64,000 nt of DNA from Chitinophaga silvatica (GCF_003419895.1 NZ_QPMM01000006.1:124001-188000); one strand, 5' to 3'. Positions 50,076 to 59,699 are shown, numbered from the stretch's first letter. Notes: a model not told the origin generated them from the letters alone. Made by a program: numbers and translations.

Positions 50076-53000
50076 CTAGAAGTCAACACCCATTGCAAAG
50101 TACCAGATCGGACTTCCTCTGAAGAAGGCAACTGCCGGCCAGCCTGCATCCACTCTCAGGAAGTAGCCTGCAATTGTTGTACGGGCGCCAAAGCCATAAC
50201 CTCCAACAAATGGGCCTAAGAAACCTTCCTTAACTCTGGTAATTACAGTTGGAACTGGGTTGTTGGCGGTAGCATTGGAATAAGTAGCGTAGTTAGCATC
50301 TTTAAATGATAACTTCTTATTCCAGGCAGTACCAATGTCCATAAACGAAGTCACCTGGAAGTTACGCAGGAATGCAGAGTTGATAGGCTTTTCAATGAAT
50401 GTTGCAAATACAGGCAATCTTAACTCTGTATTCAGTAACATTACATTATTACCATTCTTTGCATTTTGCTTATAACCTCTGAGATTTTCACTAAGTGTCT
50501 GGAATGCATAATTAGCGCTCATATCTACCTGGGTGTTTGGATTGATCTGTGGATTTAACCAGTTGTCAACACCTCCCAGATAATACAGCAACTTGCGGGT
50601 ACCCCACGACATATCCATCGCAAAACGGGTTGCCCATATGAAGTTGCGGTAGATCTTTTCGTAGTGACGAATATCTACTCCCATATTATAGGTGAATCTT
50701 CCCTGTGCCGCTGCCGTTGTAGGGTTATTAAACATTTCGTTTAGCCCTCCGTTGGTCAGCTGTGCATTCATATCGCCATATACTTTAAATCTGGTTCCAT
50801 TCCAGATATTAATAGCCGGATTGATAGTATTGTCATATACATACTCCAGGCGTAATAAAGCATAACGCTCTGTCAGATCAGGGAAACGCAAAGGATCTTT
50901 ACCGGTGCTTTGTGCAATAAGCCTGTCGGTTCGTAGTCCTCCTGATAAACGTATACTTCTTACCTGGTCGAATGGATAACGTGCTTCCACCTGATAGATG
51001 TTAGTAATCAGTTTGGATGGTGCATATGTTACATTACCGGATGTATCTACAAATTGGAAATTACCGTTTTTATCTACTTTCCTGTAGTAGGTAAATTTAT
51101 AATCGAAGCGTTTCTTCAGATAATTGGCAGTAAAGAAGTATTCCGATCCTTGTAAGGAAGAAGGTATACGGAAGCCACCATTAAACTTCAAATCCTCAAA
51201 TAAATCGCTTACCCCAATTTTAATTAATCCGTTCACCGGATCGGTTAACCTGATCGGTGCAGTAGGTTGACCCGTGAAAGGTTGGTATTTATTAATCAAT
51301 ACAGAGTTATCTATCTGTAAGATGAGATAATCGGAAGCGAATTTGAATTTATAAGGCAACAGCTTCGACTTCTTTAATGTCTGATTACTTTCTTTCTTAG
51401 GTTCAAAGAGTGGCGACTCATTTACCAGGAAAGGTTTTGATTCAGTATTATTGTTTGTCCTGGCTGTTGTATCTGCCGGTTCATTTGCAAATTCGTTCTG
51501 GAAGAAGTTAGTATGAGTGGTAGTATCTTTTACTTTAGGGGCCATATAAGTTGGTAATCCCATTCTGATACTATCTGCATGCATTTCTGCTTTTCTGAAA
51601 TTGGTTGGACGTGCATTGATATTTCTTTTCTTCAATACAACAGTATCTACTTTCAATTTCATTAATCTCTTAATATCTGCATATTGCACAACTTCAGATA
51701 ATTCACCTTTCTCACCGGTAATTCTTGATTCCTGAATACCATATGGATAGTTGGAGATCGGGAATGTATAAGTAGAATCTTTAGTAATCGCTACTGCTTC
51801 TACTGAATCAGGAGCTGTAGAACCATATGCAGCTAATGTAGAATCCAGCTCTTCCTGATCCGGATTATGCAATATTTCTGAACCGATATAGAACAGAGAA
51901 TCTACCCCATCTGCCTGCGATTTGAAGAAACCTGCATAACGGTTACGGATACCGTTTGCATCAGAAACGAAGGTAAAGTGGGTGGTATTATATTGCATTG
52001 GCAATCTTGCATTGCCATACGACATATCGGTTAATTGAGTGATTTGCTTATCGGAACTTCTGTTCCAGTTATCGACCATGAAGATATTGTAGCGATTATT
52101 CAGTAATGATGTATCGCTTCCTCTGCCTTTAGGGCCAGGACGATTGGAAGAATAGATAATACCGCTCTTACCAGGGAATGCAGCAAATGAAGGGTCCAGA
52201 TCATCGTATACATCATTGGTAATCTGATCGGTTTTTGAATTGCTGATATTGTAGGTAAAGATATCTGTATGGCCATTACGAACTGCCGAAAGGAGCAATG
52301 TATTTTCCATTACAGGTATATATTTGAAATCTACAACCCTGTCGAATTGTGGTAACTCCTGTCTGAGGGTTGTACGGGTAACCAGGTCATAGATCATCAG
52401 TTTGGTTTTACCCTCATGCTCGTATATAACTGCTAATCTGTTGCCTTTAGGGTTCCAGGCCATTTGTGGATAATTAGGATCTACCTGATTAGCCATTTGA
52501 ATTACGCCACTACGCAGTAATACTTTAGGTTTGTTCCAACCCAGCTGTATTTGCACCCTGTAAACACCTTTCTTAAATTCAACCAGGGCGTAAGAATTAT
52601 TTTTAGGATTTGGGTTGAATCGATAGTAATCTGCTTTGGGAGTAATTTCCTGGGCAACAATTGTTCTACCTTTTGCAGAGGTTTTTCTTCTTCTGTTATC
52701 TTCCAGGAATCTTTTCTGATAGAATACAAAGAAGTCTTTGGTTGCCTGTTTAGGAGTCAGGTTAAGTACCTGTTCAAAGCCTTTTTTAAGGCCACGGTTA
52801 ATTCTGGTGATATACATCAGGTAAGGAACGGCGTCTTTACCATATTTACTTTCCACATAATACCAGAAGGCATGTCCGGCTAATAAGGGATGATCGTAGG
52901 CAAGTTGATTGAAGTTGTTATACTTGCCAGACATTATAATAAGTTTCAGATCTTCATCCTGTTTGGCTGTCCAGTTTTCTGCAGCATAGGCAATAAAGCC

Positions 53001-53525
53001 ATCAGTAAACCATTTAGGGAAATCTATCAAAGCTGCATTACCGGCAAATTCTCCAATATCTTCACCAAATAACAAGGTTTCCAGCATTATACGGGCAATC
53101 CCCTGACGGATTTGGCGGCGAAGGTTTTCATGATTACCATCAAAATAAACAATCATTTTATTACCAACCAGTTTGGTAACCCCTCCGGTATTTTGCCATT
53201 CAACGCCAATGCCTATATTGGATTGCTTCATTTCACCGAAGCTATTGTAAACCACAATATTAATACGCTGTCTTGGATTGGTTTCCATGAACTGCTCTAG
53301 CTGGGGTAACTCCTTTTCCGCTACCTGAACAACATACTTTCCTAGTTCCAGCCCATTCTGACTGAAATAGGTATTGAAATGCCGACTTTGGTAGTATCTC
53401 CACTTAAAATTCTTAAACTGCACCCGATTTTGGCCGAATTCAACTGTATTTGTCTGAGCCAACGACACCATCGTTCCAAGTAATAGGGCATTAAGGAATA
53501 ATAACCGGGTAATAAATCTGTTCAT
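50076..53525 (-). CDS. Large surface protein: peptidase-MA-like region, beta-propeller and C-terminal barrel (1149 aa)
   Basis: Predicted outer-membrane protein. The start at 53525 gives the signal MNRFITRLLFLNALLLGTMVSLAQ; an upstream extension overlaps the divergent gene and was rejected. Residues 30-300 resemble peptidase-MA (gluzincin) domains, including the aromatic motif FPKWFTDGFIAY (170-180). But the zinc-binding HExxH helix is absent: the equivalent helix reads RQIRQGIARIMLE (137-149). Residues about 330-560 contain TolB/WD40-like propeller repeats (WNPKGNRLAVIYEHEGKTKLMIYD and FAAFPGKSGIIYSSNRPG). The C-terminal part (about 750-1149) looks like a surface-antigen/BamA-type barrel ending WYFAMGVDF. 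Probably non-catalytic. Related large proteins of this layout are widespread in Bacteroidota, mostly uncharacterised. Confidence 0.85.
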   Translation of the reverse strand: MNRFITRLLFLNALLLGTMVSLAQTNTVEFGQNRVQFKNFKWRYYQSRHFNTYFSQNGLELGKYVVQVAEKELPQLEQFMETNPRQRINIVVYNSFGEMKQSNIGIGVEWQNTGGVTKLVGNKMIVYFDGNHENLRRQIRQGIARIMLETLLFGEDIGEFAGNAALIDFPKWFTDGFIAYAAENWTAKQDEDLKLIIMSGKYNNFNQLAYDHPLLAGHAFWYYVESKYGKDAVPYLMYITRINRGLKKGFEQVLNLTPKQATKDFFVFYQKRFLEDNRRRKTSAKGRTIVAQEITPKADYYRFNPNPKNNSYALVEFKKGVYRVQIQLGWNKPKVLLRSGVIQMANQVDPNYPQMAWNPKGNRLAVIYEHEGKTKLMIYDLVTRTTLRQELPQFDRVVDFKYIPVMENTLLLSAVRNGHTDIFTYNISNSKTDQITNDVYDDLDPSFAAFPGKSGIIYSSNRPGPKGRGSDTSLLNNRYNIFMVDNWNRSSDKQITQLTDMSYGNARLPMQYNTTHFTFVSDANGIRNRYAGFFKSQADGVDSLFYIGSEILHNPDQEELDSTLAAYGSTAPDSVEAVAITKDSTYTFPISNYPYGIQESRITGEKGELSEVVQYADIKRLMKLKVDTVVLKKRNINARPTNFRKAEMHADSIRMGLPTYMAPKVKDTTTHTNFFQNEFANEPADTTARTNNNTESKPFLVNESPLFEPKKESNQTLKKSKLLPYKFKFASDYLILQIDNSVLINKYQPFTGQPTAPIRLTDPVNGLIKIGVSDLFEDLKFNGGFRIPSSLQGSEYFFTANYLKKRFDYKFTYYRKVDKNGNFQFVDTSGNVTYAPSKLITNIYQVEARYPFDQVRSIRLSGGLRTDRLIAQSTGKDPLRFPDLTERYALLRLEYVYDNTINPAINIWNGTRFKVYGDMNAQLTNGGLNEMFNNPTTAAAQGRFTYNMGVDIRHYEKIYRNFIWATRFAMDMSWGTRKLLYYLGGVDNWLNPQINPNTQVDMSANYAFQTLSENLRGYKQNAKNGNNVMLLNTELRLPVFATFIEKPINSAFLRNFQVTSFMDIGTAWNKKLSFKDANYATYSNATANNPVPTVITRVKEGFLGPFVGGYGFGARTTIAGYFLRVDAGWPAVAFFRGSPIWYFAMGVDF

Positions 53526-53587
53526 ACAGAAAGTATTGAATAATATTGTGATCGGTTTTAAAATTAGACTAAAAAAATCGGGTAACA

Positions 53588-54229
53588 ATGATTGAAATAA
53601 AACAATTCACTTTTGGTCCCCTCCAAGAAAACACATTCCTACTTATTAACGGAAAAAAGGAATGTATAATTATAGATCCTGGGTGTTATTTTCAAGACGA
53701 AAGAAAAGAATTATTACAATATATACAAACGCAGGGGTTAAATGTTACAAGATTGTTGAATACTCACTGCCATTTTGACCATATTTTCGGCAATAAATTG
53801 GTGTCGGAGACATATAAGGTACGGCCAGAGATACACGAAATGGAGCAGGTGATCCTGGATCGCAGTCAGGAAGCCGGTGTTATGTTCAATTTACCATTCG
53901 ATCCTTCTCCTATGCCTAAAGGCTATTTAAAGGAAGGCGACGAAATTATCTTTGGTGAGCATGTGCTAACGGTATTGCATACCCCAGGCCACTCTCCTGG
54001 CAGTATTTCTTTCTATTGTAAAGACCAGCAATTCCTGATCGGGGGAGATGTATTATTCTATCAGAGTATAGGACGTACCGACCTTCCGGGAGGAAATCAT
54101 GCAACTTTGCTAAAAAGCATCAGAGAAAAACTTTTCGTACTACCGGATGAAGTTAGAGTCTTCCCGGGGCATGGACCAAGTACTTCAATTGGATTTGAGA
54201 AAAGGACCAATCCTTTTTTAGTGGAGTAG
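53588..54229 (+). CDS. MBL-fold metallo-hydrolase, YcbL/glyoxalase-II-like (213 aa)
   Basis: Metallo-beta-lactamase-fold hydrolase. The metal site motif THCHFDH (His60, His62, Asp64, His65) is intact, with further ligands in HTPGHSPGS and GGDVLFYQSIGR (Asp) and FPGHGPST (His). The short length and lack of a C-terminal glyoxalase-II domain make it YcbL-like. Substrate is uncertain: thioesters such as S-lactoylglutathione, though Bacteroidota generally lack glutathione. It is divergent from the propeller/barrel gene with a 62-bp intergenic gap. Confidence 0.93.
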   Translation: MIEIKQFTFGPLQENTFLLINGKKECIIIDPGCYFQDERKELLQYIQTQGLNVTRLLNTHCHFDHIFGNKLVSETYKVRPEIHEMEQVILDRSQEAGVMFNLPFDPSPMPKGYLKEGDEIIFGEHVLTVLHTPGHSPGSISFYCKDQQFLIGGDVLFYQSIGRTDLPGGNHATLLKSIREKLFVLPDEVRVFPGHGPSTSIGFEKRTNPFLVE

Positions 54230-54247
54230 AGATATGTTGATTTATCA

Positions 54248-54291
54248 TAAAGTATTAAAGGGCAGACTAAAATCTGCCCTTTAATACTTTA
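54248..54291. terminator. Bidirectional terminator, 19-bp perfect stem
   Basis: 54248-54266 pairs perfectly with 54273-54291 (core AAAGGGCAGA) around a 6-nt loop. It separates the convergent MBL and flippase genes. Confidence 0.9.
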
Positions 54292-54298
54292 TAGTTGA

Positions 54299-55843
54299 TT
54301 ATGCCTTACTGGCAAAATATTTTCCTACAAAAGGTAAGCGCTCAAATTCTTTACGCTCCATGCGGAAGATAAATAACGCATATGCCGCGAAGAATAAAGT
54401 GGCTACCCCTAATGAAAGTGCGGAAGCTGCATATTTATCGGCTGGTGACAGGTAGTGTACATTCAACCAGTTAAACAAATAATAGGTAATAACGGCCAGG
54501 CCTATATAAGTTACCAACTTTGGAATATGATAAGGGATCGGATAATGTTTCTGACCCAACAGATAACAAATCAACATCTGAATAAAGTAGCAAACCATTG
54601 TGGTAAGCGCTGCTCCATAATAGCCAAGTACCGGAATTAATAAATAGTTCAGCAAAAATGCCAGTCCTGCCGTAATAATAGTAATTACTGCCCCGGTTCT
54701 GGTACGATCAGTGAGTTTAAACCAGATAGAAAGGTTGTAATAAATCCCCAGGAACATATTGGCCAGCAACAATACCGGCACAATGCGAAGCCCTTCATAA
54801 TAGAAAGGTTTTCTGAGGAATATTTTCCAGATATTCAGGTATAATGCAACAAAGAGGAACATGAAGCATAGCAGAATCACAAATAACTTCATGATACGGG
54901 CATATAATTTCCTTGGATCACCACTTTCTGCCTGTTTAAAGAAAAACGGTTCGGCCCCTAACTTGAAGGCCTGAATGAACATAGTGATAAGAATAGCCAG
55001 TTTATAGTTGGCACTATATATACCTATAAGTTCTTTTTTAGTTTCAAGATCCGCAACCGGAAGGAATTCCGGAAGGAACCAGGCTCTGTCGAATGTTTCA
55101 TTTACCATGCCCGCCATTCCAAAAATGATCAGTGGCAGGGCATAATGCATCATTTCTTTCCACAGTTTGCCATCAAAGGTCCATTGAATACGACGAATCT
55201 GAGGTAAAAACATCAATAAGGTGACGCCACTTCCCAGCAAATTGCTCAGATAAATACATCCGGTCTGCGACTTATTGCCAATGATATCGGGAAGCCAGGT
55301 CCACCCACTGGCATAAAGTTTAGGGCTTATTACCAGGAAGAAGATATTGAAAAAGATGGTAGTGAATATACCAGCTGTACGTATGATTGCATATCTGATA
55401 GGGCGGTTTTCCAGGCGTAATTGTGCAAACGGAATAGCTGCCAAAGCATCAAAAGCCATTAGAAATACGATATATACATACCACGAGGCATGACCAGTAA
55501 GCCCAGCCAGCTCTCCTTCACTGGAATTGATTATAGGTTTGGTAAGCAGTAATAAGAGAACGGTAATGCAAATGGTAGATACTATCAGGGAAATGGTAGA
55601 GGTACTTAATACCATTTTTTCATTATCCTTTTTTGCAAACCGGAAAAAAGCCGTTTCCATCCCATAAGTCAATATAATATTGGCAAATGGTATGAATGCG
55701 TATACATTAGAAATTTCGCCATATGCGGCTCCGGTTAATACTCCAAGGTAAAGTGGCGTGAGGAAATAATTGAGCAGTTTACTCATTATGTTACTCAATC
55801 CATAGTATACCGTTTGTCCTGCCAGTTTCTTTATGCTGCTCAA
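54299..55843 (-). CDS. Polysaccharide flippase, Wzx/MATE-like (514 aa)
   Basis: Twelve to fourteen predicted transmembrane helices. Start MSSIKKLAGQTVYYGLSNIMSKLLNYFLTPLYLGVLTGAAYGEISNVYAF is characteristic of the polysaccharide-biosynthesis (PST/Wzx) branch of the MOP superfamily, which flips lipid-linked oligosaccharides across the inner membrane. No other glycan-biosynthesis genes are next to it, so its substrate is unknown. It is alone on its strand except for arfB, which precedes it 47 bp upstream and may be co-transcribed. Confidence 0.92.
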   Translation of the reverse strand: MSSIKKLAGQTVYYGLSNIMSKLLNYFLTPLYLGVLTGAAYGEISNVYAFIPFANIILTYGMETAFFRFAKKDNEKMVLSTSTISLIVSTICITVLLLLLTKPIINSSEGELAGLTGHASWYVYIVFLMAFDALAAIPFAQLRLENRPIRYAIIRTAGIFTTIFFNIFFLVISPKLYASGWTWLPDIIGNKSQTGCIYLSNLLGSGVTLLMFLPQIRRIQWTFDGKLWKEMMHYALPLIIFGMAGMVNETFDRAWFLPEFLPVADLETKKELIGIYSANYKLAILITMFIQAFKLGAEPFFFKQAESGDPRKLYARIMKLFVILLCFMFLFVALYLNIWKIFLRKPFYYEGLRIVPVLLLANMFLGIYYNLSIWFKLTDRTRTGAVITIITAGLAFLLNYLLIPVLGYYGAALTTMVCYFIQMLICYLLGQKHYPIPYHIPKLVTYIGLAVITYYLFNWLNVHYLSPADKYAASALSLGVATLFFAAYALFIFRMERKEFERLPFVGKYFASKA

Positions 55844-55890
55844 GTTCCCAGTTGATTTTGACGCAAATTACAAATTAAGGCTTATCATCC

Positions 55891-56289
55891 CTATTCAAAC
55901 CTACCCCTTCTGAACTGCTTTTTTTCTGATTGCCGTTTCTTTGAATCCAGTCTTCTTTCTTTGGAGGCCTTAGACGGCCTTGTTGGCAGTCTTTTTTTCT
56001 TTGGGATGAGGGCTTTATTTACCAAATCGTTCATTTTAGCGATTACCAGGTGCTTATTTCCAAGTTGGGTTCGGGCCTCCTGAGATTTTACCTGTAAAAG
56101 ACCTTCTGAAGTGATACGATTGGCCAATTTTTCCTGTAGCTGATTTTTTTGTTCCTGGGTTAACAAAGGGGAAGCCTGAAAATTCCAATAGCCTTCCACC
56201 ATGGTTTCCACCTTATTCACATTTTGACCTCCGCTTCCACCGCTACGAGCAGTGCGGAATGTGATTTCAGGGGTTAAATCGATGTTCAT
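55891..56289 (-). CDS. arfB: Alternative ribosome-rescue factor / peptidyl-tRNA hydrolase ArfB
   Basis: Rescues ribosomes stalled without a stop codon. The class-I release-factor GGQ is at residues 20-22 in ARSGGSGGQNVNKVETMVEG, with no codon-recognition domain before it. A long basic C-terminal tail (about 95-132, KKKRLPTRPSKASKERRLDSKKRQSEKKQFRRG) is the feature that enters the mRNA channel. Length 132 aa is normal for ArfB/YaeJ. A TAACTTTG promoter element lies 20 bp upstream; dtd and MazG-like genes are divergent. Confidence 0.96.
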   Translation of the reverse strand: MNIDLTPEITFRTARSGGSGGQNVNKVETMVEGYWNFQASPLLTQEQKNQLQEKLANRITSEGLLQVKSQEARTQLGNKHLVIAKMNDLVNKALIPKKKRLPTRPSKASKERRLDSKKRQSEKKQFRRGRFE

Positions 56290-56309
56290 TTTTCTATTTT
56301 TGTGATCCG

Positions 56310-56317
56310 CAAAGTTA
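56310..56317 (-). promoter_or_regulatory. Putative -7 element (TAACTTTG) for arfB
   Basis: On the minus strand TAACTTTG matches TAnnTTTG and ends 20 bp before the arfB ATG. A weaker divergent TAACTTTC (56358-56365) may serve dtd on the plus strand. Confidence 0.55.
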
Positions 56318-56384
56318 CTCTAAATATTGGAAACCTTTGTGGAATATGGATTTGGTTTAACTTTCCACAAATAATATCTAAAAT

Positions 56385-56837
56385 ATGAGAGCTGTAATTC
56401 AGCGCGTTAGCGAAGCTGCCGTTAAGGTAGATGGAGTGGTAACCGGGGCTATTCAACAGGGATTGCTGGTATTATTAGGAATAGAGGATAGCGACACAAC
56501 TGAGGATATTACCTGGCTGAGCTCCAAAATCGCAAACCTGCGTATATTTAATGATGACGCAGGAGTTATGAATATTTCGTTAAAGGATGCAAACGGAGAC
56601 CTGTTGCTGGTTAGCCAGTTTACCCTTTTTGCATCAACTAAAAAAGGGAACAGACCTTCCTACATCCGGGCCAGTAAACCGGATATTGCTATTCCATTAT
56701 ATGAAAAAATGATTCTGCAATTGGAACAGGATTTGGGAACAACTATCGAACGCGGCATCTTTGGGGCAGATATGAAAGTTTCATTGGTCAATGATGGCCC
56801 GGTAACTATTATCATCGACTCACATAATCGGGAATAA
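56385..56837 (+). CDS. dtd: D-aminoacyl-tRNA deacylase
   Basis: Removes D-amino acids (and glycine from tRNA(Ala)) wrongly attached to tRNA. MRAVIQRVSEAAVKVDGVVTGAIQQGLLVLLG at the start, the SQFTLFA active-site strand with KKGNRPSYIRA, and the chirality-sensing Gly-cisPro motif NDGPVTI near the C terminus are all present. Length 150 aa is standard. A MazG-like gene follows 26 bp later. Confidence 0.98.
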   Translation: MRAVIQRVSEAAVKVDGVVTGAIQQGLLVLLGIEDSDTTEDITWLSSKIANLRIFNDDAGVMNISLKDANGDLLLVSQFTLFASTKKGNRPSYIRASKPDIAIPLYEKMILQLEQDLGTTIERGIFGADMKVSLVNDGPVTIIIDSHNRE

Positions 56838-56863
56838 GATTAACTTTAATAAAATACAAGCCC

Positions 56864-57193
56864 ATGACTATTCAGGAAGCTCAGGAAAAAATCGATAACT
56901 GGATTAATACTACTGGTGTTCGTTATTTCAGTGAACTAACCAATATGGCCATTCTTACTGAAGAAGTGGGAGAAGTGGCCCGGATTATGGCCAGGAAATA
57001 TGGCGATCAATCTTCAAAAGAAAGTGACAACAAAAAATTACTGGCTGATGAACTGGCAGATGTGATGTGGGTTTTGCTCTGTATTGCCAATCAAACAGGT
57101 ATTGATATGACTGTTGCCCTGGAGAAGAATTTCGATAAAAAAAATATCCGGGATGCCCAACGACATCATAATAACCCTAAATTAAAACAATAA
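56864..57193 (+). CDS. MazG-like nucleotide pyrophosphohydrolase (109 aa)
   Basis: All-alpha NTP-PPase domain that hydrolyses non-canonical or excess nucleoside triphosphates. Metal-binding signature EEVGEVARIM and DELADVMWVL fits the EExxE/ExxD pattern of MazG proteins. It is a single MazG domain (109 aa), not the tandem enterobacterial type. Located 26 bp after dtd and 22 bp before the YihY gene, so the three form a likely operon. Confidence 0.9.
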   Translation: MTIQEAQEKIDNWINTTGVRYFSELTNMAILTEEVGEVARIMARKYGDQSSKESDNKKLLADELADVMWVLLCIANQTGIDMTVALEKNFDKKNIRDAQRHHNNPKLKQ

Positions 57194-57215
57194 GCCTCCG
57201 GTAAAACCCTCTGCT

Positions 57216-58157
57216 ATGCAAAAATTTGGCAAGCTGAAAAAACTCTGGGCAGTATTAAAGCAGTCGTTTAGTGATTTTATTGATGATAAGGTGTTGAAGT
57301 TAAGTGCTGCACTCGCCTATTATACTATATTCTCAGTAGCTCCTATGCTGATTATTATTATTTTCCTTTGCGATCTGTTCCTCGGGCAGGATGCAATTGA
57401 AGGTAATATTTACGGACAGATTCAGGGCCTCGTCGGCAGCGAAGCGGCACTACAGATTCAGGCTATGATTAAGAATGCCTCCTTGTCTGGCGATATGAAC
57501 TGGGCTACTATTGTAGGTTTTGTAACCTTAATTATTGGTGCTACGGGAGTATTTGCTGAAATTCAGGATTCTATAAATTACATCTGGCGACTGAAGTCTA
57601 AACCAAAGAAAAACGGTTTGCTCAGAGTGCTGCTGAACCGGTTACTCTCTTTTTCACTGGTAGTAAGCCTGGGATTCATTCTCCTGGTTTCGCTGGCAAT
57701 AAATGGATTGGTTGAGCTTTTTTCGACAGTAATAATCAACCTGCTGCCGGGAAAAATCACTTCAAGTATTCTATTTTCGCTGGCCGACTTTATAGTTCCT
57801 TTTATTGTGATATCTGCACTTTTTGCAATAATCTTCAAGGTGTTGCCAGACGCACGGATAAAATGGAAAGATGTTCGGGTTGGCGCTTTTGCTACGGCTA
57901 TTTTGTTTATGGTGGGGAAATTTGCAATAGGCTATTACCTTGGCGCCAGCAAAGTCTCGTCGACCTACGGAGCTGCTGGTTCTATCGTAATTATATTGCT
58001 CTGGGTATATTATTCAGCTGCAATCCTCTATTTCGGTGCAGTTTTTACCCGGGTATATGTACAATATTCCGGGGCGCAAATTTATCCGAATGAATATGCG
58101 GTATGGATTAAGCAAATTGAGATACCTCATAAGCCTGAAAGTGTAAATGAAGAATAA
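57216..58157 (+). CDS. YihY/BrkB-family membrane protein (313 aa)
   Basis: Six-helix inner-membrane protein of the YihY/virulence-factor-BrkB family. Helix-forming stretches include LSAALAYYTIFSVAPMLIIIIFLCDLF, WATIVGFVTLIIGATGVFAEIQDSINYIW and SIVIILLWVYYSAAILYFGAVFTRVY. The family was once linked to ribonuclease BN, which was a misannotation. Function is not known. It ends the dtd-MazG-YihY group, 69 bp before glyS. Confidence 0.94.
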   Translation: MQKFGKLKKLWAVLKQSFSDFIDDKVLKLSAALAYYTIFSVAPMLIIIIFLCDLFLGQDAIEGNIYGQIQGLVGSEAALQIQAMIKNASLSGDMNWATIVGFVTLIIGATGVFAEIQDSINYIWRLKSKPKKNGLLRVLLNRLLSFSLVVSLGFILLVSLAINGLVELFSTVIINLLPGKITSSILFSLADFIVPFIVISALFAIIFKVLPDARIKWKDVRVGAFATAILFMVGKFAIGYYLGASKVSSTYGAAGSIVIILLWVYYSAAILYFGAVFTRVYVQYSGAQIYPNEYAVWIKQIEIPHKPESVNEE

Positions 58158-58211
58158 CCAATAAAATATAAATTCAATAATAATGGCATACGTATATTCA
58201 AAATTGCCATT

Positions 58212-58219
58212 TATCTTTG
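58212..58219 (+). promoter_or_regulatory. Putative -7 element (TATCTTTG) for glyS
   Basis: TATCTTTG is an exact TAnnTTTG match ending 7 bp before the ATG at 58227, which implies a very short or leaderless transcript. Confidence 0.6.
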
Positions 58220-58226
58220 CGCCACT

Positions 58227-59654
58227 ATGTCTACAGATCAGAATAAATTCCAGGCGATTATATCGCATTGTAAAGAATATGGATTCGTTTTTCCATCCAG
58301 TGAAATATACGATGGATTGAGTGCTGTATACGACTACGGTCAGTATGGCGCTGAATTGAAAAAGAATATTAAAGATTATTGGTGGAAGAGCATGACTCAA
58401 CTGCACGAAAATATCGTGGGGATTGATGCTGCCATCTTCATGCACCCTACTACATGGAAGGCTTCCGGTCACGTAGATAATTTCAGCGATCCAATGATCG
58501 ATAATAAGGATAGCAACAAACGTTATCGTGTAGATCATCTGATCGAAGGCCATGCAGAAACCCTGTCGGCCGATCAGGCAAAAGAATTGCTTTCTCAGAT
58601 GGATGAACTGTTGAAAGAAAATGATTTTGCAGGCTTAAAAACACTCATCGAATCAAATAAAATAAAATGTACTGTTAGTGGTACAGCTAACTGGACAGAT
58701 GTAAGACAGTTCAACCTGATGTTCTCTACTCAGCTGGGTAGCGTTACCGACGAAGCTAACGAGATTTATCTCCGTCCTGAAACCGCTCAGGGTATCTTCG
58801 TAAACTTCCTGAATGTTCAGAAAACAGGACGTATGAAAGTACCTTTTGGTATTGCCCAAATTGGTAAAGCTTTCAGAAATGAAATTGTTGCCCGTCAGTT
58901 TATTTTCAGAATGCGTGAATTTGAACAGATGGAAATGCAGTTCTTCGTACGCCCTGGCACTCAGAAAGAATGGTACGAGAAATGGAAGGAAGAGCGTATG
59001 CAATGGCATCTGAGCCTGGGTACATCTCCTGCTAAATATCAGTTCAAAGACCACGTTAAACTGGCCCACTATGCTGATGCAGCTGTAGATATCGAGTTCG
59101 AATTCCCATTTGGTTTCAAAGAAGTTGAAGGTATCCACTCCCGCACCGATTTCGATCTGAAACAACACCAGGAATATAGCCGTAAGAAAATTCAGTATTT
59201 CGATACAGAAATCAATCAGAACTATGTACCATACGTAATTGAAACCTCAATTGGTTTGGATCGTATGTTCTTATTGACTGTTTGTAATGCATATGAAGAG
59301 GAAGATCTGAGTACTCCTGAGAAGGCTGATAGCCGTGTTGTAATGCGTTTTCCTGCCAAATTAGCGCCTATCAAACTGGCTATTTTTCCATTAACTAAAA
59401 GAGATGGATTACCAGAATTGGCAAGAGAACTGATGGATGATTGCAAACAAGCATTCTATTGCTTCTATGAAGAAAAAGATGCGATTGGTAAAAGATATCG
59501 TCGTCAGGATGCCATCGGTACTCCTTTCTGCATAACTATCGATCATCAGACCAAAGAAGATGGTACTGTTACTATACGCCACCGCGATAGCATGGAACAG
59601 GAACGCATCCCTATGTCTGATGTTAAAGCATTGGTACTAAGTAAGATTATCTAG
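58227..59654 (+). CDS. glyS: Glycine--tRNA ligase, alpha2 type
   Basis: Charges tRNA(Gly). This is the single-chain homodimeric class II enzyme (475 aa), not the bacterial alpha2-beta2 form. Its start KFQAIISHCKEYGFVFPSSEIYDGLSAVYDYGQYGAELKKN is typical, the core has RPETAQGIFVNFLNVQKTGRMKVPFGIAQIGKAFRNEI (class II motif 2) and YVPYVIETSIGLDRMFLLTV (motif 3), and the C-terminal anticodon domain has IGKRYRRQDAIGTPFCITID. Preceded 7 bp upstream by a promoter element. Confidence 0.98.
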   Translation: MSTDQNKFQAIISHCKEYGFVFPSSEIYDGLSAVYDYGQYGAELKKNIKDYWWKSMTQLHENIVGIDAAIFMHPTTWKASGHVDNFSDPMIDNKDSNKRYRVDHLIEGHAETLSADQAKELLSQMDELLKENDFAGLKTLIESNKIKCTVSGTANWTDVRQFNLMFSTQLGSVTDEANEIYLRPETAQGIFVNFLNVQKTGRMKVPFGIAQIGKAFRNEIVARQFIFRMREFEQMEMQFFVRPGTQKEWYEKWKEERMQWHLSLGTSPAKYQFKDHVKLAHYADAAVDIEFEFPFGFKEVEGIHSRTDFDLKQHQEYSRKKIQYFDTEINQNYVPYVIETSIGLDRMFLLTVCNAYEEEDLSTPEKADSRVVMRFPAKLAPIKLAIFPLTKRDGLPELARELMDDCKQAFYCFYEEKDAIGKRYRRQDAIGTPFCITIDHQTKEDGTVTIRHRDSMEQERIPMSDVKALVLSKII

Positions 59655-59699
59655 TAACATAATAGGGCTATGACCGTTTAACAGTTTAAATTCCATGCA

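Noticed and set aside
53526..53588. N-terminal extension of the propeller/barrel protein to 53588
   Set aside because: It would overlap the divergent MBL gene start; ATG at 53525 gives a clean signal peptide.
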